NCBI GenBank assembly: GCA_003446375.1
Contig: DMAW01000109.1
Location: 1-33,424, forward strand
Direction of reading: 5' to 3'
Source of the DNA: Eubacteriaceae bacterium
GTDB lineage: Bacteria > Bacillota > Clostridia > Eubacteriales > Alkalibacteraceae
DNA length: 33,424 bases
Shown here: positions 7,734 to 16,371 of the stretch, one piece after another
Position numbering within the stretch: position 1 is the stretch's first letter
How the letters are laid out: every line of letters starts with the position of its first letter
Translations under genes and position numbers: made by a program
The notes under the pieces: model-generated
The model's input: the letters and a program-made list of their open reading frames with translations, nothing else
What the model was told of the DNA's origin: nothing
Database searches by the model: none

Positions 7734-9122
7734 TTGAAAAAATACGATGCTATAATTGTTGGTGCAGGGCCAGCCGGCATATTTTGCGCTATGGAGCTAG
7801 TAAAGCAAAATCCTGACATTAACATTTTGATGCTTGAAAAGGGCAATTCAATAGAAAAAAGAATATGCCCAAAGAGAAGGACAAATAAATGTGTGGGATG
7901 CAAACCTTGTAATATAACAACGGGATTTGCAGGCGCAGGAGCGTATTCTGATGGGAAGCTGTCTTTATCTCCGGAAGTTGGTGGAGAGCTTCCGGAATAT
8001 ATCGGATACGAAACTACAGAAGAGCTGATAAAATATGTAGACGATATTTATCTTGGATTTGGAGCTGACAGCAAAATATACGGCATTGATGATATGGATA
8101 AGATATCGGTTATTAGACGAAAGGCTATACAGAGTAACCTGAAATTGATTGAATGCCCTATAAGGCATGTGGGGACTGAAGTTGGATATGAGATATATAC
8201 AAAGCTTCAAAATCACCTTTTGGAAAAAGGGGTGGAAATAAAATTTAGAAATCCCGCAAAAGAGGTGATAATTGACAAAGGCCATGCCGTAGGAATAAAG
8301 GCTGATAAAGATTATTATGGAGACAATATTATCATAAGCGTTGGAAGAGACGGTTCCGAATGGTTTGATGAAATCTGCAAAAAAATCAATATTGAAACTG
8401 AGGTAGGCAAAGTAGATATTGGTGTTAGAGTTGAGTGCAGAAATGAAATCATGAAAGAGATCAACGATGTGATGTACGAAGGCAAATTGGTATATTACAC
8501 CGAAACCTTCGATGATAAGGTCAGGACTTTTTGCTCGAACCCAGGTGGTGTAGTGGCAACTGAATATTACGATGATAATCTTGCGGTAGTTAATGGGCAT
8601 AGCTATAAGGCAGATACTTTAAAAACCAATAATACAAATTTTGCGCTGCTTGTTTCTAAAGGTTTTACAGAACCCTTTAATTCTCCCATATCTTATGGAA
8701 AGTATATAGCAGGTTTAGGGAATATGCTTTCTGGAAATAAGATAATAGTTCAAAGATACGGAGATTTTAGAAGAGGCAGAAGGACCACTGAAAATAGGTT
8801 AGTCAGAAATAACATACAGCCTACATTAAAAGATGCGGTCCCTGGTGATTTATGCTTGGTATTACCTTATCGCATAATGAAGGATATAGAAGAAATGATT
8901 ATTGCACTTGACAATGTTACTCCGGGGCTGGCAAGCGATGAGACATTACTGTACGGGGTAGAAGTTAAGTTTTATTCCAACAAGATCAAAATTAATGAAA
9001 ATTTTGAGACGAACATAAAAAGTCTTTACGTTATGGGAGACGGAGCAGGAATAACCAGAGGTTTGATGCAAGCATCTGTTAATGGCGTATACACTGCCAG
9101 AAAAATATCCAACCGAGTTTGA
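7734..9122 (+). CDS. FAD-dependent oxidoreductase, COG2509 type
   Basis: A 462-residue flavoprotein of the uncharacterised FAD-dependent dehydrogenase family (COG2509). The N-terminus has the Rossmann dinucleotide motif DAIIVGAGPAG followed by a glutamate-ended strand (MLEKG). A family-typical cysteine cluster comes next (CPKRR..KCVGCKPCNITTG), then FAGAGAYSDGKL, and a C-terminal FAD segment YVMGDGAGITRGLMQA. The TTG at 7734 is chosen because AAGGAAG is 8 bases upstream; a GTG at 7725 overlaps that site. Members are often linked to purA in Clostridia, but the substrate is unknown. A TATAAT at 7653-7658 in the 166-base gap may be its promoter. Confidence 0.85.
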   Translation: MKKYDAIIVGAGPAGIFCAMELVKQNPDINILMLEKGNSIEKRICPKRRTNKCVGCKPCNITTGFAGAGAYSDGKLSLSPEVGGELPEYIGYETTEELIKYVDDIYLGFGADSKIYGIDDMDKISVIRRKAIQSNLKLIECPIRHVGTEVGYEIYTKLQNHLLEKGVEIKFRNPAKEVIIDKGHAVGIKADKDYYGDNIIISVGRDGSEWFDEICKKINIETEVGKVDIGVRVECRNEIMKEINDVMYEGKLVYYTETFDDKVRTFCSNPGGVVATEYYDDNLAVVNGHSYKADTLKTNNTNFALLVSKGFTEPFNSPISYGKYIAGLGNMLSGNKIIVQRYGDFRRGRRTTENRLVRNNIQPTLKDAVPGDLCLVLPYRIMKDIEEMIIALDNVTPGLASDETLLYGVEVKFYSNKIKINENFETNIKSLYVMGDGAGITRGLMQASVNGVYTARKISNRV

Positions 9123-9136
9123 AAGGAGAATAAATA

Positions 9137-10426
9137 ATGAGCAGCTTAGTAGTAATTGGCGCCCAGTGGGGCGATGAGGGCAAAGGAAAAATAACAGATT
9201 ATCTTGCTCAGCAGGCACAAGTTGTAGTGAGGTATCAGGGAGGCAACAATGCAGGCCATACCGTTGAAGTAGGAGACAAGCAGTATAAGCTTCACCTTAT
9301 TCCTTCAGGGATAATAAATGAAGGAAAACCTTGTATTATAGGAAACGGCGTAGTTATTGATCCAAAAGCTTTGCTTGATGAAATAGATTATCTCGAAGAT
9401 GACGGAGTCTCGACCGATTCATTGACGATAAGCAATAGAGCACATGTAATAATGCCATATCATAAGATTTTAGATGAACTTTCTGAAGAGAGCCTTGGAG
9501 ACAGAAAAATAGGAACGACAAAAAAAGGCATCGGACCGGCATATATGGATAAGACAAGCCGTGTAGGTATAAGGATTTGCGATCTTTTAGATGAAGATGT
9601 TTTTGCGAGCAAATTAAAAATAGCGCTTGAAGAAAAAAACAAAGTGCTCACTCTAATATATGGTCATAAGCCATTGAATTTTGATGAGATTTACTCTACA
9701 TATATAGAGTATGGAAAAAAGATTAAAAAATACGCTTCAGACACCTCGGTTGAAGTTTACGACTGGGTGAAATCAGATAAAAAAGTGTTATTTGAAGGAG
9801 CGCAAGGCACTCTTCTCGACTTAGATTTTGGCACATACCCATATGTGACGTCTTCTCATCCCGGATCAGGAGGAGTATGCATAGGATCCGGTGTCGGGCC
9901 TACAGCGATTAATGAAGTGTTAGGAGTGGTAAAGGCGTATACCACTAGAGTAGGAGAGGGACCTTTCCCAACAGAGCTTTTTGACAGAACCGGTGAATAT
10001 ATCAGAGAAGCAGGAAGAGAGTTCGGAACTACGACGGGCAGGCCTAGAAGATGCGGTTGGTTTGACGGCATTATTCTTAAATTTTCAGTTAGAGTAAATG
10101 GACTTACATCCTTAGCTATTACTAAGCTGGATACTTTAACGGGAATAGAAAAATTAAATATATGCATTGGTTATGAAAAGGACGGAAAGATAATAAAAGA
10201 TTTTCCTGCATCTTTGGAAGAACTTGCAAAGTGCAAGCCTATATATGAAGAAATGGACGGATGGGATGAAGATATAACAATGTGTAAAAGTTATTCTGCA
10301 TTACCTGAAAATACTAGGAAATACGTCGAAAAAATCGAAGAGATCAGCGGAATTCCTGCAAAGATAATTTCTGTAGGACCCAATAGAGCTGAAACGATGA
10401 TAAGGGATGACGTATTTACCGGTTGA
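9137..10426 (+). CDS. purA: Adenylosuccinate synthetase
   Basis: GTP-dependent ligase joining IMP and aspartate, the first committed step to AMP. The 429-residue length is standard. Motifs: the P-loop GAQWGDEGKGK (8-18) with the catalytic Asp, GGNNAGHT (37-44) with the catalytic His, GTTKKGIGPAY, LFEGAQGTLLD, and TTTGRPRRCGWFD. AAAGGAG precedes the ATG by 9 bases. It lies 14 bases after the FAD enzyme and abuts rsmI, so the three are likely cotranscribed. Confidence 0.98.
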   Translation: MSSLVVIGAQWGDEGKGKITDYLAQQAQVVVRYQGGNNAGHTVEVGDKQYKLHLIPSGIINEGKPCIIGNGVVIDPKALLDEIDYLEDDGVSTDSLTISNRAHVIMPYHKILDELSEESLGDRKIGTTKKGIGPAYMDKTSRVGIRICDLLDEDVFASKLKIALEEKNKVLTLIYGHKPLNFDEIYSTYIEYGKKIKKYASDTSVEVYDWVKSDKKVLFEGAQGTLLDLDFGTYPYVTSSHPGSGGVCIGSGVGPTAINEVLGVVKAYTTRVGEGPFPTELFDRTGEYIREAGREFGTTTGRPRRCGWFDGIILKFSVRVNGLTSLAITKLDTLTGIEKLNICIGYEKDGKIIKDFPASLEELAKCKPIYEEMDGWDEDITMCKSYSALPENTRKYVEKIEEISGIPAKIISVGPNRAETMIRDDVFTG

Positions 10427-10430
10427 TAAG

Positions 10431-11267
10431 ATGAAAGATTCTTACGGAACTTGTTATCTGGTAGCTACGCCTATAGGAAATCTTGAAGATATGTCTTTTA
10501 GAGCCATCCGTATTTTGAAGGAAGTAGATATTATTGCTGCAGAAGATACGAGGCATACAAAAAAACTGCTTAATCATTACGAAATAAGCAATAAGATGTT
10601 AAGTTATCATCAGCACAACGAGAGGGATAGGAGCGAGGAACTTGTCGAGATTCTAAAAGAAGGTAAATCCATAGCTATAGTTTCTGATGCCGGAACTCCG
10701 GGGATCTCAGATCCAGGTGCTGTCATGGCAAAAAGATGCCATGAAGAAAGCATCAATATTACAATTATACCAGGTGCTTGTGCTGCAATTGGAGCTTTAG
10801 TAGTTTCTGGCATGGCAAGTGATAAATTTTCATTTTATGGTTTTTTGCCTTCTGATAAAAAAAGCAGAAAGCAAGCCTTAGAAGAAATAGATAAATTAAA
10901 CTTGACTACTATTTTGTATGAAGCACCACATAGGCTGTTAAAAACTCTGAGGGAACTGATAGATAGCATAGGTGATAGACAGGTAACTTTGGTTAAAGAA
11001 CTTACCAAGATACATGAAACTATTTGGAAGGGGAGTATTTCCCGGGCAATAAGTAGTTTTGATGAAAGATTGCCTAAAGGTGAATACGTAATTTTAATCG
11101 AAGGGTCCCAAGAAAGAAAAGAAGAATCGTTTTGGAAAGGGTTTTCCTTGGATGAGCATATGGCATATTATATGGAAAAAGGCATTTCCAAAAAAGATGC
11201 GGTAAAGCTTATCGCAAAAGACAAAAAACTTCCTAAAAGAGAAATTTACGATTATTTCATGAAATAA
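10431..11267 (+). CDS. rsmI: 16S rRNA (cytidine-1402-2'-O)-methyltransferase RsmI
   Basis: An SAM-dependent tetrapyrrole-methylase-fold enzyme that 2'-O-methylates C1402 in the decoding centre. Motifs: YLVATPIGNLEDMSFRA, AAEDTRHTKKLLNHY, SDAGTPGISDPG and YEAPHRLLKTL. The ATG at 10431 (278 residues) gives the usual short lead before YLVATPIGN. An alternative ATG at 10407 would overlap purA by 20 bases. Neither has a clear ribosome binding site, so it may be translated by coupling from purA. It is followed by a strong terminator facing abrB. Confidence 0.95.
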   Translation: MKDSYGTCYLVATPIGNLEDMSFRAIRILKEVDIIAAEDTRHTKKLLNHYEISNKMLSYHQHNERDRSEELVEILKEGKSIAIVSDAGTPGISDPGAVMAKRCHEESINITIIPGACAAIGALVVSGMASDKFSFYGFLPSDKKSRKQALEEIDKLNLTTILYEAPHRLLKTLRELIDSIGDRQVTLVKELTKIHETIWKGSISRAISSFDERLPKGEYVILIEGSQERKEESFWKGFSLDEHMAYYMEKGISKKDAVKLIAKDKKLPKREIYDYFMK

Positions 11268-11273
11268 ACATAA

Positions 11274-11305
11274 AAAAGCATCCTGATATATTTCAGGATG
11301 CTTTT
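11274..11305. terminator. Bidirectional terminator between rsmI and abrB
   Basis: AAAAGCATCCTGA and TCAGGATGCTTTT form a perfect 13-bp stem with a 6-base loop. The A and T tracts flank the GC core on both sides, so it serves the two convergent genes. Confidence 0.95.
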
Positions 11306-11312
11306 GAATTTC

Positions 11313-11552
11313 TTACTTCTTGATATCACTCATACAGTCAGGACAAATGTTTTTGCCCTTGTAGTTTATGACATCCTTTGCATTTCCGCAGAAAATGCAT
11401 GCTGGTTCGTACTTCTTTAGGACTACGTAATTTCCGTCAACAAAGATTTCCAAGGAATCTTTGATGTTGATATCGAGAGTTCTTCTCAATTCAATGGGGA
11501 TTACGATTCTTCCCAGTTCGTCAACCTTACGAACAATACCTGTAGACTTCAT
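11313..11552 (-). CDS. abrB: AbrB/SpoVT-family transition-state regulator with C-terminal zinc ribbon
   Basis: A 79-residue DNA-binding regulator. The N-terminal swapped-hairpin AbrB domain (1-47) reads STGIVRKVDELGRIVIPIELR, almost the textbook motif. The C-terminal part has CIFC (53-56) and CPDC (71-74), four cysteines fit for a zinc ribbon, as in many clostridial AbrB proteins and unlike the B. subtilis C-domain. It has a GGGAGAG ribosome binding site and its own promoter on the minus strand. The rsmI-abrB-metG neighbourhood matches the conserved Firmicute order. Confidence 0.93.
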   Translation of the reverse strand: MKSTGIVRKVDELGRIVIPIELRRTLDINIKDSLEIFVDGNYVVLKKYEPACIFCGNAKDVINYKGKNICPDCMSDIKK

Positions 11553-11600
11553 AAATTATCTCTCCCTTTCAAAAATAAAAATTAAATGTTATTCAATGAC

Positions 11601-11629
11601 ATTATATCAGAAAACTCCTAATCTCACAA
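11601..11629 (-). promoter_or_regulatory. abrB promoter
   Basis: On the minus strand TTGTGA (11624-11629) and a perfect TATAAT (11601-11606) are separated by 17 bases, about 50 bases upstream of the abrB start. Confidence 0.8.
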
Positions 11630-11848
11630 TGAAATGTAATTAATTGCTACATGAAAACCTTATCAAGTGAGAATTTGATCGCCCTGATGATAATTGTCAT
11701 AGCTCCTCTGTGTCTATTATATGTAAAGGAATACAATTAGTAAATAGTATTTTCGATATTTTTTGTAATTTTATTGGTAAATTATAAAAAGCGTGTTTTA
11801 TAGCTAAAAAAAGTAGAACTGCTTGATTCGACAAATAATAGAAAAGTA

Positions 11849-11876
11849 TTGAATTTTAACGGGACTTAGGTATAAT
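11849..11876 (+). promoter_or_regulatory. Promoter of the metG T-box leader
   Basis: TTGAAT and a perfect TATAAT with a 16-base spacer, placed just before the first structured part of the leader. The AT-rich stretch 11630-11848 upstream shows no gene or recognisable site. Confidence 0.75.
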
Positions 11877-11882
11877 AAAATA

Positions 11883-12147
11883 TGTACAGGTAAATATAAA
11901 AAGATAATGAAGAGAAGAGTATGCCATGTGGACATAAACAGAGAGTCGAGGATGCTGAGAATCGATTTTGGAAACGGGCTGAAGATGGTCTTGGAATCGA
12001 TCGGATGAAAAAAAGTAGTTCGATACGCACAATGCGTTAAAATTAGATGTATGCAAGTACATGATAAGGTGCAGGCTGAGAAGTCTGCATAAAAAAAGGT
12101 GGTAACACGTAAGTAGACTTTCGTCCTTTGGGATGAGAGTTTTTTTG
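11883..12147 (+). ncRNA. T-box riboswitch (methionine) upstream of metG
   Basis: A tRNA-sensing leader. Stem I carries AGAGAGTCGAGGATGCTGAG (AGAGAG and GCUGAG elements) from 11939. The 3' side GAAGATGGTCTTGGA resembles the usual specifier context, with ATG (11985-11987) as specifier, which is methionine and fits the downstream metG. A stem III hairpin GCAG...CTGC lies at 12071-12088. The T-box is AGGTGGTAACACG (12098-12110); TGGT can pair with the ACCA end of tRNA-Met. A terminator competing with the antiterminator ends at 12146. Uncharged tRNA-Met should turn metG on. Confidence 0.93.
12117..12146 (+). terminator. T-box-controlled terminator
   Basis: ACTTTCGTCC pairs with GGATGAGAGT (12131-12140) over 10 positions including two wobbles, followed by a T run. 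The left arm lies just 3' of the T-box, as required for the antiterminator switch. Confidence 0.9.
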
Positions 12148-12174
12148 TTGTAAATTACTTCAAGGAGGAAAAAG

Positions 12175-14100
12175 ATGAAACCGAGCTATTATATAACAAC
12201 CCCTATTTATTATCCAAGCGGAAAGCTCCATATCGGACATACGTATACTACGGTAGCAGCTGACGCCATGGCAAGGTACAAAAAAAAGACAGGATATGAC
12301 GTATTCTTTTTGACAGGAACTGACGAACACGGACAAAAAATAGAAGAAAAGGCAAAACAACAGGGAGTATCCCCAAAACAATATGTAGATGAAATCGTAA
12401 GGGACATAAAATCTTTATGGGATATCATGGACATAGATTATGACCATTTCATAAGAACTACGGATGAGTACCATGAAGAGTCGGTAAAAAAGATATTTAA
12501 AAAACTCTACGATAAAGGCGATATTTATAAGTCTTTTTATGAGGGTTGGTACTGTACGCCGTGTGAAGCTTTCTGGACAGAGACACAGTTGGAGGAAGGC
12601 AAATGCCCTGATTGTGGCAGAGAAGTAAAGCAGGAAAAAGAAGAAGCTTACTTTTTTAAGATGTCAAAATACGCAGATCGATTGATGAAGCATATTGAGG
12701 AAAATCCTCACTTTATTCAACCGGAGTCCAGAAAAAACGAGATGGTAAATAATTTTTTAAAACCAGGCTTACAAGATCTCTGCGTTTCCAGGACAACTTT
12801 CGATTGGGGAGTGCCTGTTGATTTTGACCCGGGACACGTAGTATACGTTTGGATAGATGCATTGTCAAACTACATAACAGCTTTAGGTTATTTGAATGAT
12901 AGACCTCAATTAATGGAAAAATTCTGGCCGGCTGATGTCCATCTTATAGGAAAAGACATTTTGCGCTTTCACACCATTTACTGGCCCATAATGCTTATGG
13001 CGTTAGATTTGCCGCTTCCAAAGCAGGTTTTTGGACACGGTTGGATACTTCTAAAAGGCGGCAAGATGTCAAAGTCGAAAGGAAATGTCATAGACCCAGT
13101 GGAACTATCCCAAAAATATGGTGTGGATTCTCTAAGATACTTTGTCTTAAGAGAAATGAGCTTTGGTGCAGATGGAGTTTACAATGAAGATGCACTAGTA
13201 TCAAGGATCAATTCGGATTTAGCGAATGATTTGGGCAACCTGTTGAGCAGAACGGTTGCTATGGTTGAGAAGTATTTTGGAGGTGTTATACCATCAAAGA
13301 AAGAGACTGACGACATAGACAAAAGTTTAGTCGAAATGATTGGGAGCACTCCAAAAGACGTTGAAAATCATATGGAAAAAATGGAGCTTAGCAATGCATT
13401 GGCTGTATTGTGGAAGTTGATATCAAGGGCTAACAAATACATAGATGAAACCACTCCATGGATTTTAGGAAAAGATCCTCATAAAAAAGAAAGACTTGCA
13501 GCTGTGATGTTTAATCTGGCGGAAACTCTAAGAGTGGTGTCTATAATGATTGAGCCATTTATGCCTTCAACTGCAAAAAAAATGCAGGCGCAGATCAATA
13601 TTCCTGATGAATCATTGACCTGGAGCAGCATGAGCGAGTATGGATCGTATGGATTTGAAAACAAGATGTCAAAAGGTGATAATCTTTTCCCAAGGGTAGA
13701 AATAGCTGAAGAAAAACAAAAGGAAATCATTGCCCAGAATAAAAAAAGTGACAAGAAAAATGAAAAGAAAGCAGATGATATAATAAGTATCGATGACTTT
13801 GCAAAGGTTAAGCTTAAGGTCGCAGAGGTAATTGAGTGCGAGAAACATCCAGATGCCGACAGACTCTTGGTATTGCAGGTCAGAATAGGCAAAGAGAGAA
13901 GACAGATCGTATCAGGGATCGCGCAATACTATTCGGCTGAAGACATGGTAGGAAAAAAAGTGGTGGTTATCACTAATCTTAAGAAAACTAAAATCCGTGG
14001 AATAGAATCACAAGGAATGATACTGGCAGCAGCAGATAAAAAAGATTTGAATCTTGTTACAGTTGATAAAGATATCAGTGACGGCACCGAAGTCAGATAG
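12175..14100 (+). CDS. metG: Methionyl-tRNA synthetase with C-terminal tRNA-binding domain
   Basis: Class I synthetase of 641 residues that charges tRNA-Met. HIGH motif at 19-22 (KLHIGHTYT); the zinc knuckle has CTPC and CPDC (about 125-147); KMSKSKGN lies near 299; the anticodon-binding helical domain follows. A C-terminal Trbp111-like OB domain (about 542-641, starting DFAKVKLKVAEV, with HPDADRLLVLQV) provides dimerisation and extra tRNA affinity. A Lys-rich linker precedes it. CAAGGAGG stands before the ATG. Expression is under the T-box leader. Confidence 0.98.
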   Translation: MKPSYYITTPIYYPSGKLHIGHTYTTVAADAMARYKKKTGYDVFFLTGTDEHGQKIEEKAKQQGVSPKQYVDEIVRDIKSLWDIMDIDYDHFIRTTDEYHEESVKKIFKKLYDKGDIYKSFYEGWYCTPCEAFWTETQLEEGKCPDCGREVKQEKEEAYFFKMSKYADRLMKHIEENPHFIQPESRKNEMVNNFLKPGLQDLCVSRTTFDWGVPVDFDPGHVVYVWIDALSNYITALGYLNDRPQLMEKFWPADVHLIGKDILRFHTIYWPIMLMALDLPLPKQVFGHGWILLKGGKMSKSKGNVIDPVELSQKYGVDSLRYFVLREMSFGADGVYNEDALVSRINSDLANDLGNLLSRTVAMVEKYFGGVIPSKKETDDIDKSLVEMIGSTPKDVENHMEKMELSNALAVLWKLISRANKYIDETTPWILGKDPHKKERLAAVMFNLAETLRVVSIMIEPFMPSTAKKMQAQINIPDESLTWSSMSEYGSYGFENKMSKGDNLFPRVEIAEEKQKEIIAQNKKSDKKNEKKADDIISIDDFAKVKLKVAEVIECEKHPDADRLLVLQVRIGKERRQIVSGIAQYYSAEDMVGKKVVVITNLKKTKIRGIESQGMILAAADKKDLNLVTVDKDISDGTEVR

Positions 14101-14131
14101 CAAAAAACAGAAAGAAATTTTACGAAAAAGT

Positions 14132-14160
14132 TTGATATTTTCTAAAAACCTTGCTATAAT
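14132..14160 (+). promoter_or_regulatory. Promoter of rpmE
   Basis: TTGATA and a perfect TATAAT with a 17-base spacer, 45 bases before the rpmE start. Confidence 0.85.
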
Positions 14161-14205
14161 GTATGAGATGCATATAAATAGGAGTTTAGAAAAGAGGTGA
14201 ATGAG

Positions 14206-14418
14206 ATGAAAGAAGGAATTCATCCTAATTACAATAAATCAATCGTTAAATGCGCATGTGGTAACACTTTTGAAACCGGTTCTGTTAAAGAAGAGTTAAA
14301 AGTGGAAATTTGCTCTGCGTGTCATCCATTCTTCACAGGCAAGCAAAAACTTATAGACACAGGCGGTAGAGTAGACAGATTCAACAAAAAATACGGAATT
14401 AAAGAAGAACAAGAATAG
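14206..14418 (+). CDS. rpmE: 50S ribosomal protein bL31, zinc-binding form
   Basis: bL31 of 70 residues starting MKEGIHPNYN. It is the C+ type: CACG and CSACHPFFTG supply the zinc-binding cysteines. The ATG at 14206 is preferred to the in-frame GTG nine bases upstream because AGAGGTG is then correctly spaced. It has its own promoter and terminator. Confidence 0.97.
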   Translation: MKEGIHPNYNKSIVKCACGNTFETGSVKEELKVEICSACHPFFTGKQKLIDTGGRVDRFNKKYGIKEEQE

Positions 14419-14425
14419 TCAAAAG

Positions 14426-14459
14426 AACCCTAACATTTAATGGTAATGTTAGGGTTTTT
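14426..14459 (+). terminator. Intrinsic terminator after rpmE
   Basis: AACCCTAACATT and AATGTTAGGGTT form a perfect 12-bp stem with a 7-base loop, followed by a T run. Confidence 0.95.
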
Positions 14460-14500
14460 GATATATAAACGATAAAATGGGAAAGATACTAGAGGCAATT

Positions 14501-15355
14501 ATGAACGTAGAAAAATTACTTATTGAGGCGACTAAGACTTTAAAGGAAGGGAACACACCATCACCCAGGTTAGATGCAGAGGTATTGCTGGCTAACCGCT
14601 TAAATGTAGAGCGCACATACTTGATTATGAGCTGGTCTGAAGAGGTAAGTGAAAATATTAAAGAACTCTTTGTAAAAGATATTGCCCGAAGGCTTAAAGG
14701 AGAGCCTATTGCATATATTATAAACAAGAAAGAGTTTATGGGACTGGAGTTTGCTCTTGACTCAAAGGTATTGATACCACGGCCGGATACAGAGATTCTG
14801 GTAGAACTCATAGTGGAGTACCTAAATAAAAAAAATGGAGAAAAAGAAGTTTTGGATATAGGAACAGGCAGTGGAGCTATTGCCATTTCTATAGCTTATT
14901 ATGCAAAGGATTCAAAAGTTTTGGCAGTGGATATAGATAAAGATGCTTTAGAAACAGCACGAAAAAATGCCAAGACGATATTAAAAAATCAAACTAGTAT
15001 TGAATTTATTTTAAGTGACTGTTATGAAAATTTACCGGATGAGAAAAAATTTGATGTGATAGTTTCAAATCCGCCTTATATAAGTGAAAAAGATATGAAG
15101 GATTTAGGGAAAGATGTAAAAGACTTTGAGCCTGAAATTGCGCTTTGTGGAGGAGCCGATGGCCTTGATTTTTACAAAAAAATTTCCAAGCAGGCACCCT
15201 ATAGGTTGGTAAAGGGAGGATTGCTGGCTTTTGAGGTAGGATATGATCAAGGAGCAGCCGTCAAAGAAATTTTAAGAGAAAATGGTTTTGGTGAAATAAT
15301 AATTACGAAAGACCTTGCAGGAATGGACAGAGTCGTAACGGGTGTGTTACCTTAA
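14501..15355 (+). CDS. prmC: Release factor glutamine methyltransferase PrmC
   Basis: Methylates the glutamine of the GGQ motif in release factors RF1/RF2. It has an N-terminal helical domain (SPRLDAEVLLA, GEPIAYI), IPRPDTEILVE, SAM motif I (VLDIGTGSGAIAIS) and the catalytic NPPYI. The ATG at 14501 (284 residues) is chosen because AGAGG sits just upstream; an in-frame ATG at 14477 has no ribosome binding site and adds eight atypical residues. prfA, its usual neighbour, is absent here. It is followed after 24 bases by glcT. Confidence 0.95.
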   Translation: MNVEKLLIEATKTLKEGNTPSPRLDAEVLLANRLNVERTYLIMSWSEEVSENIKELFVKDIARRLKGEPIAYIINKKEFMGLEFALDSKVLIPRPDTEILVELIVEYLNKKNGEKEVLDIGTGSGAIAISIAYYAKDSKVLAVDIDKDALETARKNAKTILKNQTSIEFILSDCYENLPDEKKFDVIVSNPPYISEKDMKDLGKDVKDFEPEIALCGGADGLDFYKKISKQAPYRLVKGGLLAFEVGYDQGAAVKEILRENGFGEIIITKDLAGMDRVVTGVLP

Positions 15356-15379
15356 TAATATCAGCAAGGAGGTGGTTTG

Positions 15380-16213
15380 ATGGAGGGTTACATAGTAAAA
15401 CGCGTGTTCAACAACAATGCCATATTGGTTCAAAAAAACCTTGACGAGTATGTAATGGTGGGCAAAGGCATTGGGTTTGATAAAAAAAAGGGATCTCAGT
15501 TGCCTGAAGATATAGTGGTTGAAAATGTTTTTATACACGTAGATTCTACAAATAAGCCTCAAATGGAAAAACTCCTAGAAAATACGGACGAAAAAATACT
15601 AGCATTAGTAGAAGATATTGTGTCAATGGCTGAGAGGGAGTTATCAGAAAGGCTTCACCAAGACATAAGCCTTGCCCTTGCAGACCATATAGCCTTTGCG
15701 GCAAAGAGGATCAAAGAAGGGATGAATATAGTAAACCCCTTTATCCTTGAGACTAGGATGCTTTACAAGAAAGAGTATGGAATAGCCGAAAAAGCTCTAG
15801 AGATGATGAAAAAGAGGCTTCTAGTAAATTTTCCGGAAAGCGAGATAGGTTTTATAGCATTGCACATTCATGGGGGAAGAATGCAAACTAAGAAAGGGTC
15901 ATCGGTCAAATACCTTAAGGCTGTGGGAAATGTTATCCCATATGTAGAGGATAAGCTTAAAATAAAGATTCATGAAGACTCTTTTTCCGGAGTAAGATTG
16001 ATTGCTCATTTAAGAGGAGTCATCGAAAGGTGTGAAAAAAAGCAGCCTATCGAGAATATGTTTTTGGACAAGCTTAAAAAAGATTTTCCCTTTGAGTTTA
16101 AAATTTCTGAAAATATAGCCTTGATTTTAAAAAGAAATATTGATATTATAATACCGGAGAGTGAAGTCGGATACATAGCTCTTCATATATATAAATTAAA
16201 TCAAACTAGATAA
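15380..16213 (+). CDS. glcT: BglG/SacY-family transcription antiterminator, GlcT type
   Basis: RNA-binding antiterminator controlled by the PTS, 277 residues. An N-terminal co-antiterminator RNA-binding domain (1-56, MEGYIVKRVFNNNAILVQ and the KGIGFDKKKGS block) is followed by PRD1 (about 62-168, with HQDISLALADHI) and PRD2 (about 172-277, with IALHI, HED and ending IALHIYKLNQ). The PRD histidines are phosphorylated by HPr or EII in this family. A near-perfect AAGGAGGTGG precedes the ATG. The RAT target immediately after the gene and the ptsG-like gene beyond it support GlcT. Confidence 0.92.
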   Translation: MEGYIVKRVFNNNAILVQKNLDEYVMVGKGIGFDKKKGSQLPEDIVVENVFIHVDSTNKPQMEKLLENTDEKILALVEDIVSMAERELSERLHQDISLALADHIAFAAKRIKEGMNIVNPFILETRMLYKKEYGIAEKALEMMKKRLLVNFPESEIGFIALHIHGGRMQTKKGSSVKYLKAVGNVIPYVEDKLKIKIHEDSFSGVRLIAHLRGVIERCEKKQPIENMFLDKLKKDFPFEFKISENIALILKRNIDIIIPESEVGYIALHIYKLNQTR

Positions 16214-16216
16214 ATG

Positions 16217-16247
16217 GTGCGTGTAACTGATTCGATCAGGCATGAGC
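16217..16247 (+). promoter_or_regulatory. RAT (ribonucleic antiterminator) bound by GlcT
   Basis: The element contains GTGTAACTGATTCGATCAGG followed by CATGAGC. The TACTGATTCGATCAGGCATGAG-type core matches the LicT/GlcT RAT family and closely resembles the ptsG RAT of Bacillus as I know it. Its 3' end (from 16239) is also the left arm of the terminator, so the two structures exclude each other. Confidence 0.9.
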
Positions 16248-16319
16248 TTATATCTTGCAAGACAAGTGGATCCCATTGGATGAAATTTGTATTGCATGAT
16301 ATGGGTTCGTGCCTTTTTT
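16239..16319 (+). terminator. GlcT-controlled terminator upstream of ptsG
   Basis: GGCATGAGCTTATATC (16239-16254) pairs along its whole 16 bases with GATATGGGTTCGTGCC (16298-16313), counting G-U wobbles, followed by six T. The loop holds a nested hairpin (GCAA..ATCC / GGAT..TTTGT). Without phosphosugar transport signalling the terminator forms; GlcT bound to the RAT prevents it. Confidence 0.92.
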
Positions 16320-16371
16320 GTTTGGAAATATCCACATATTTATCTAGAATTTAAACTTAGGAGGAATAATA

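Noticed and set aside
7965..8600. 211-residue minus-strand ORF opposite the FAD enzyme
   Set aside because: It is a shadow of a clear coding frame, with low-complexity aromatic composition and no ribosome binding site or family resemblance. The same holds for other long antisense frames, such as 22111-22572 and 22689-23093.
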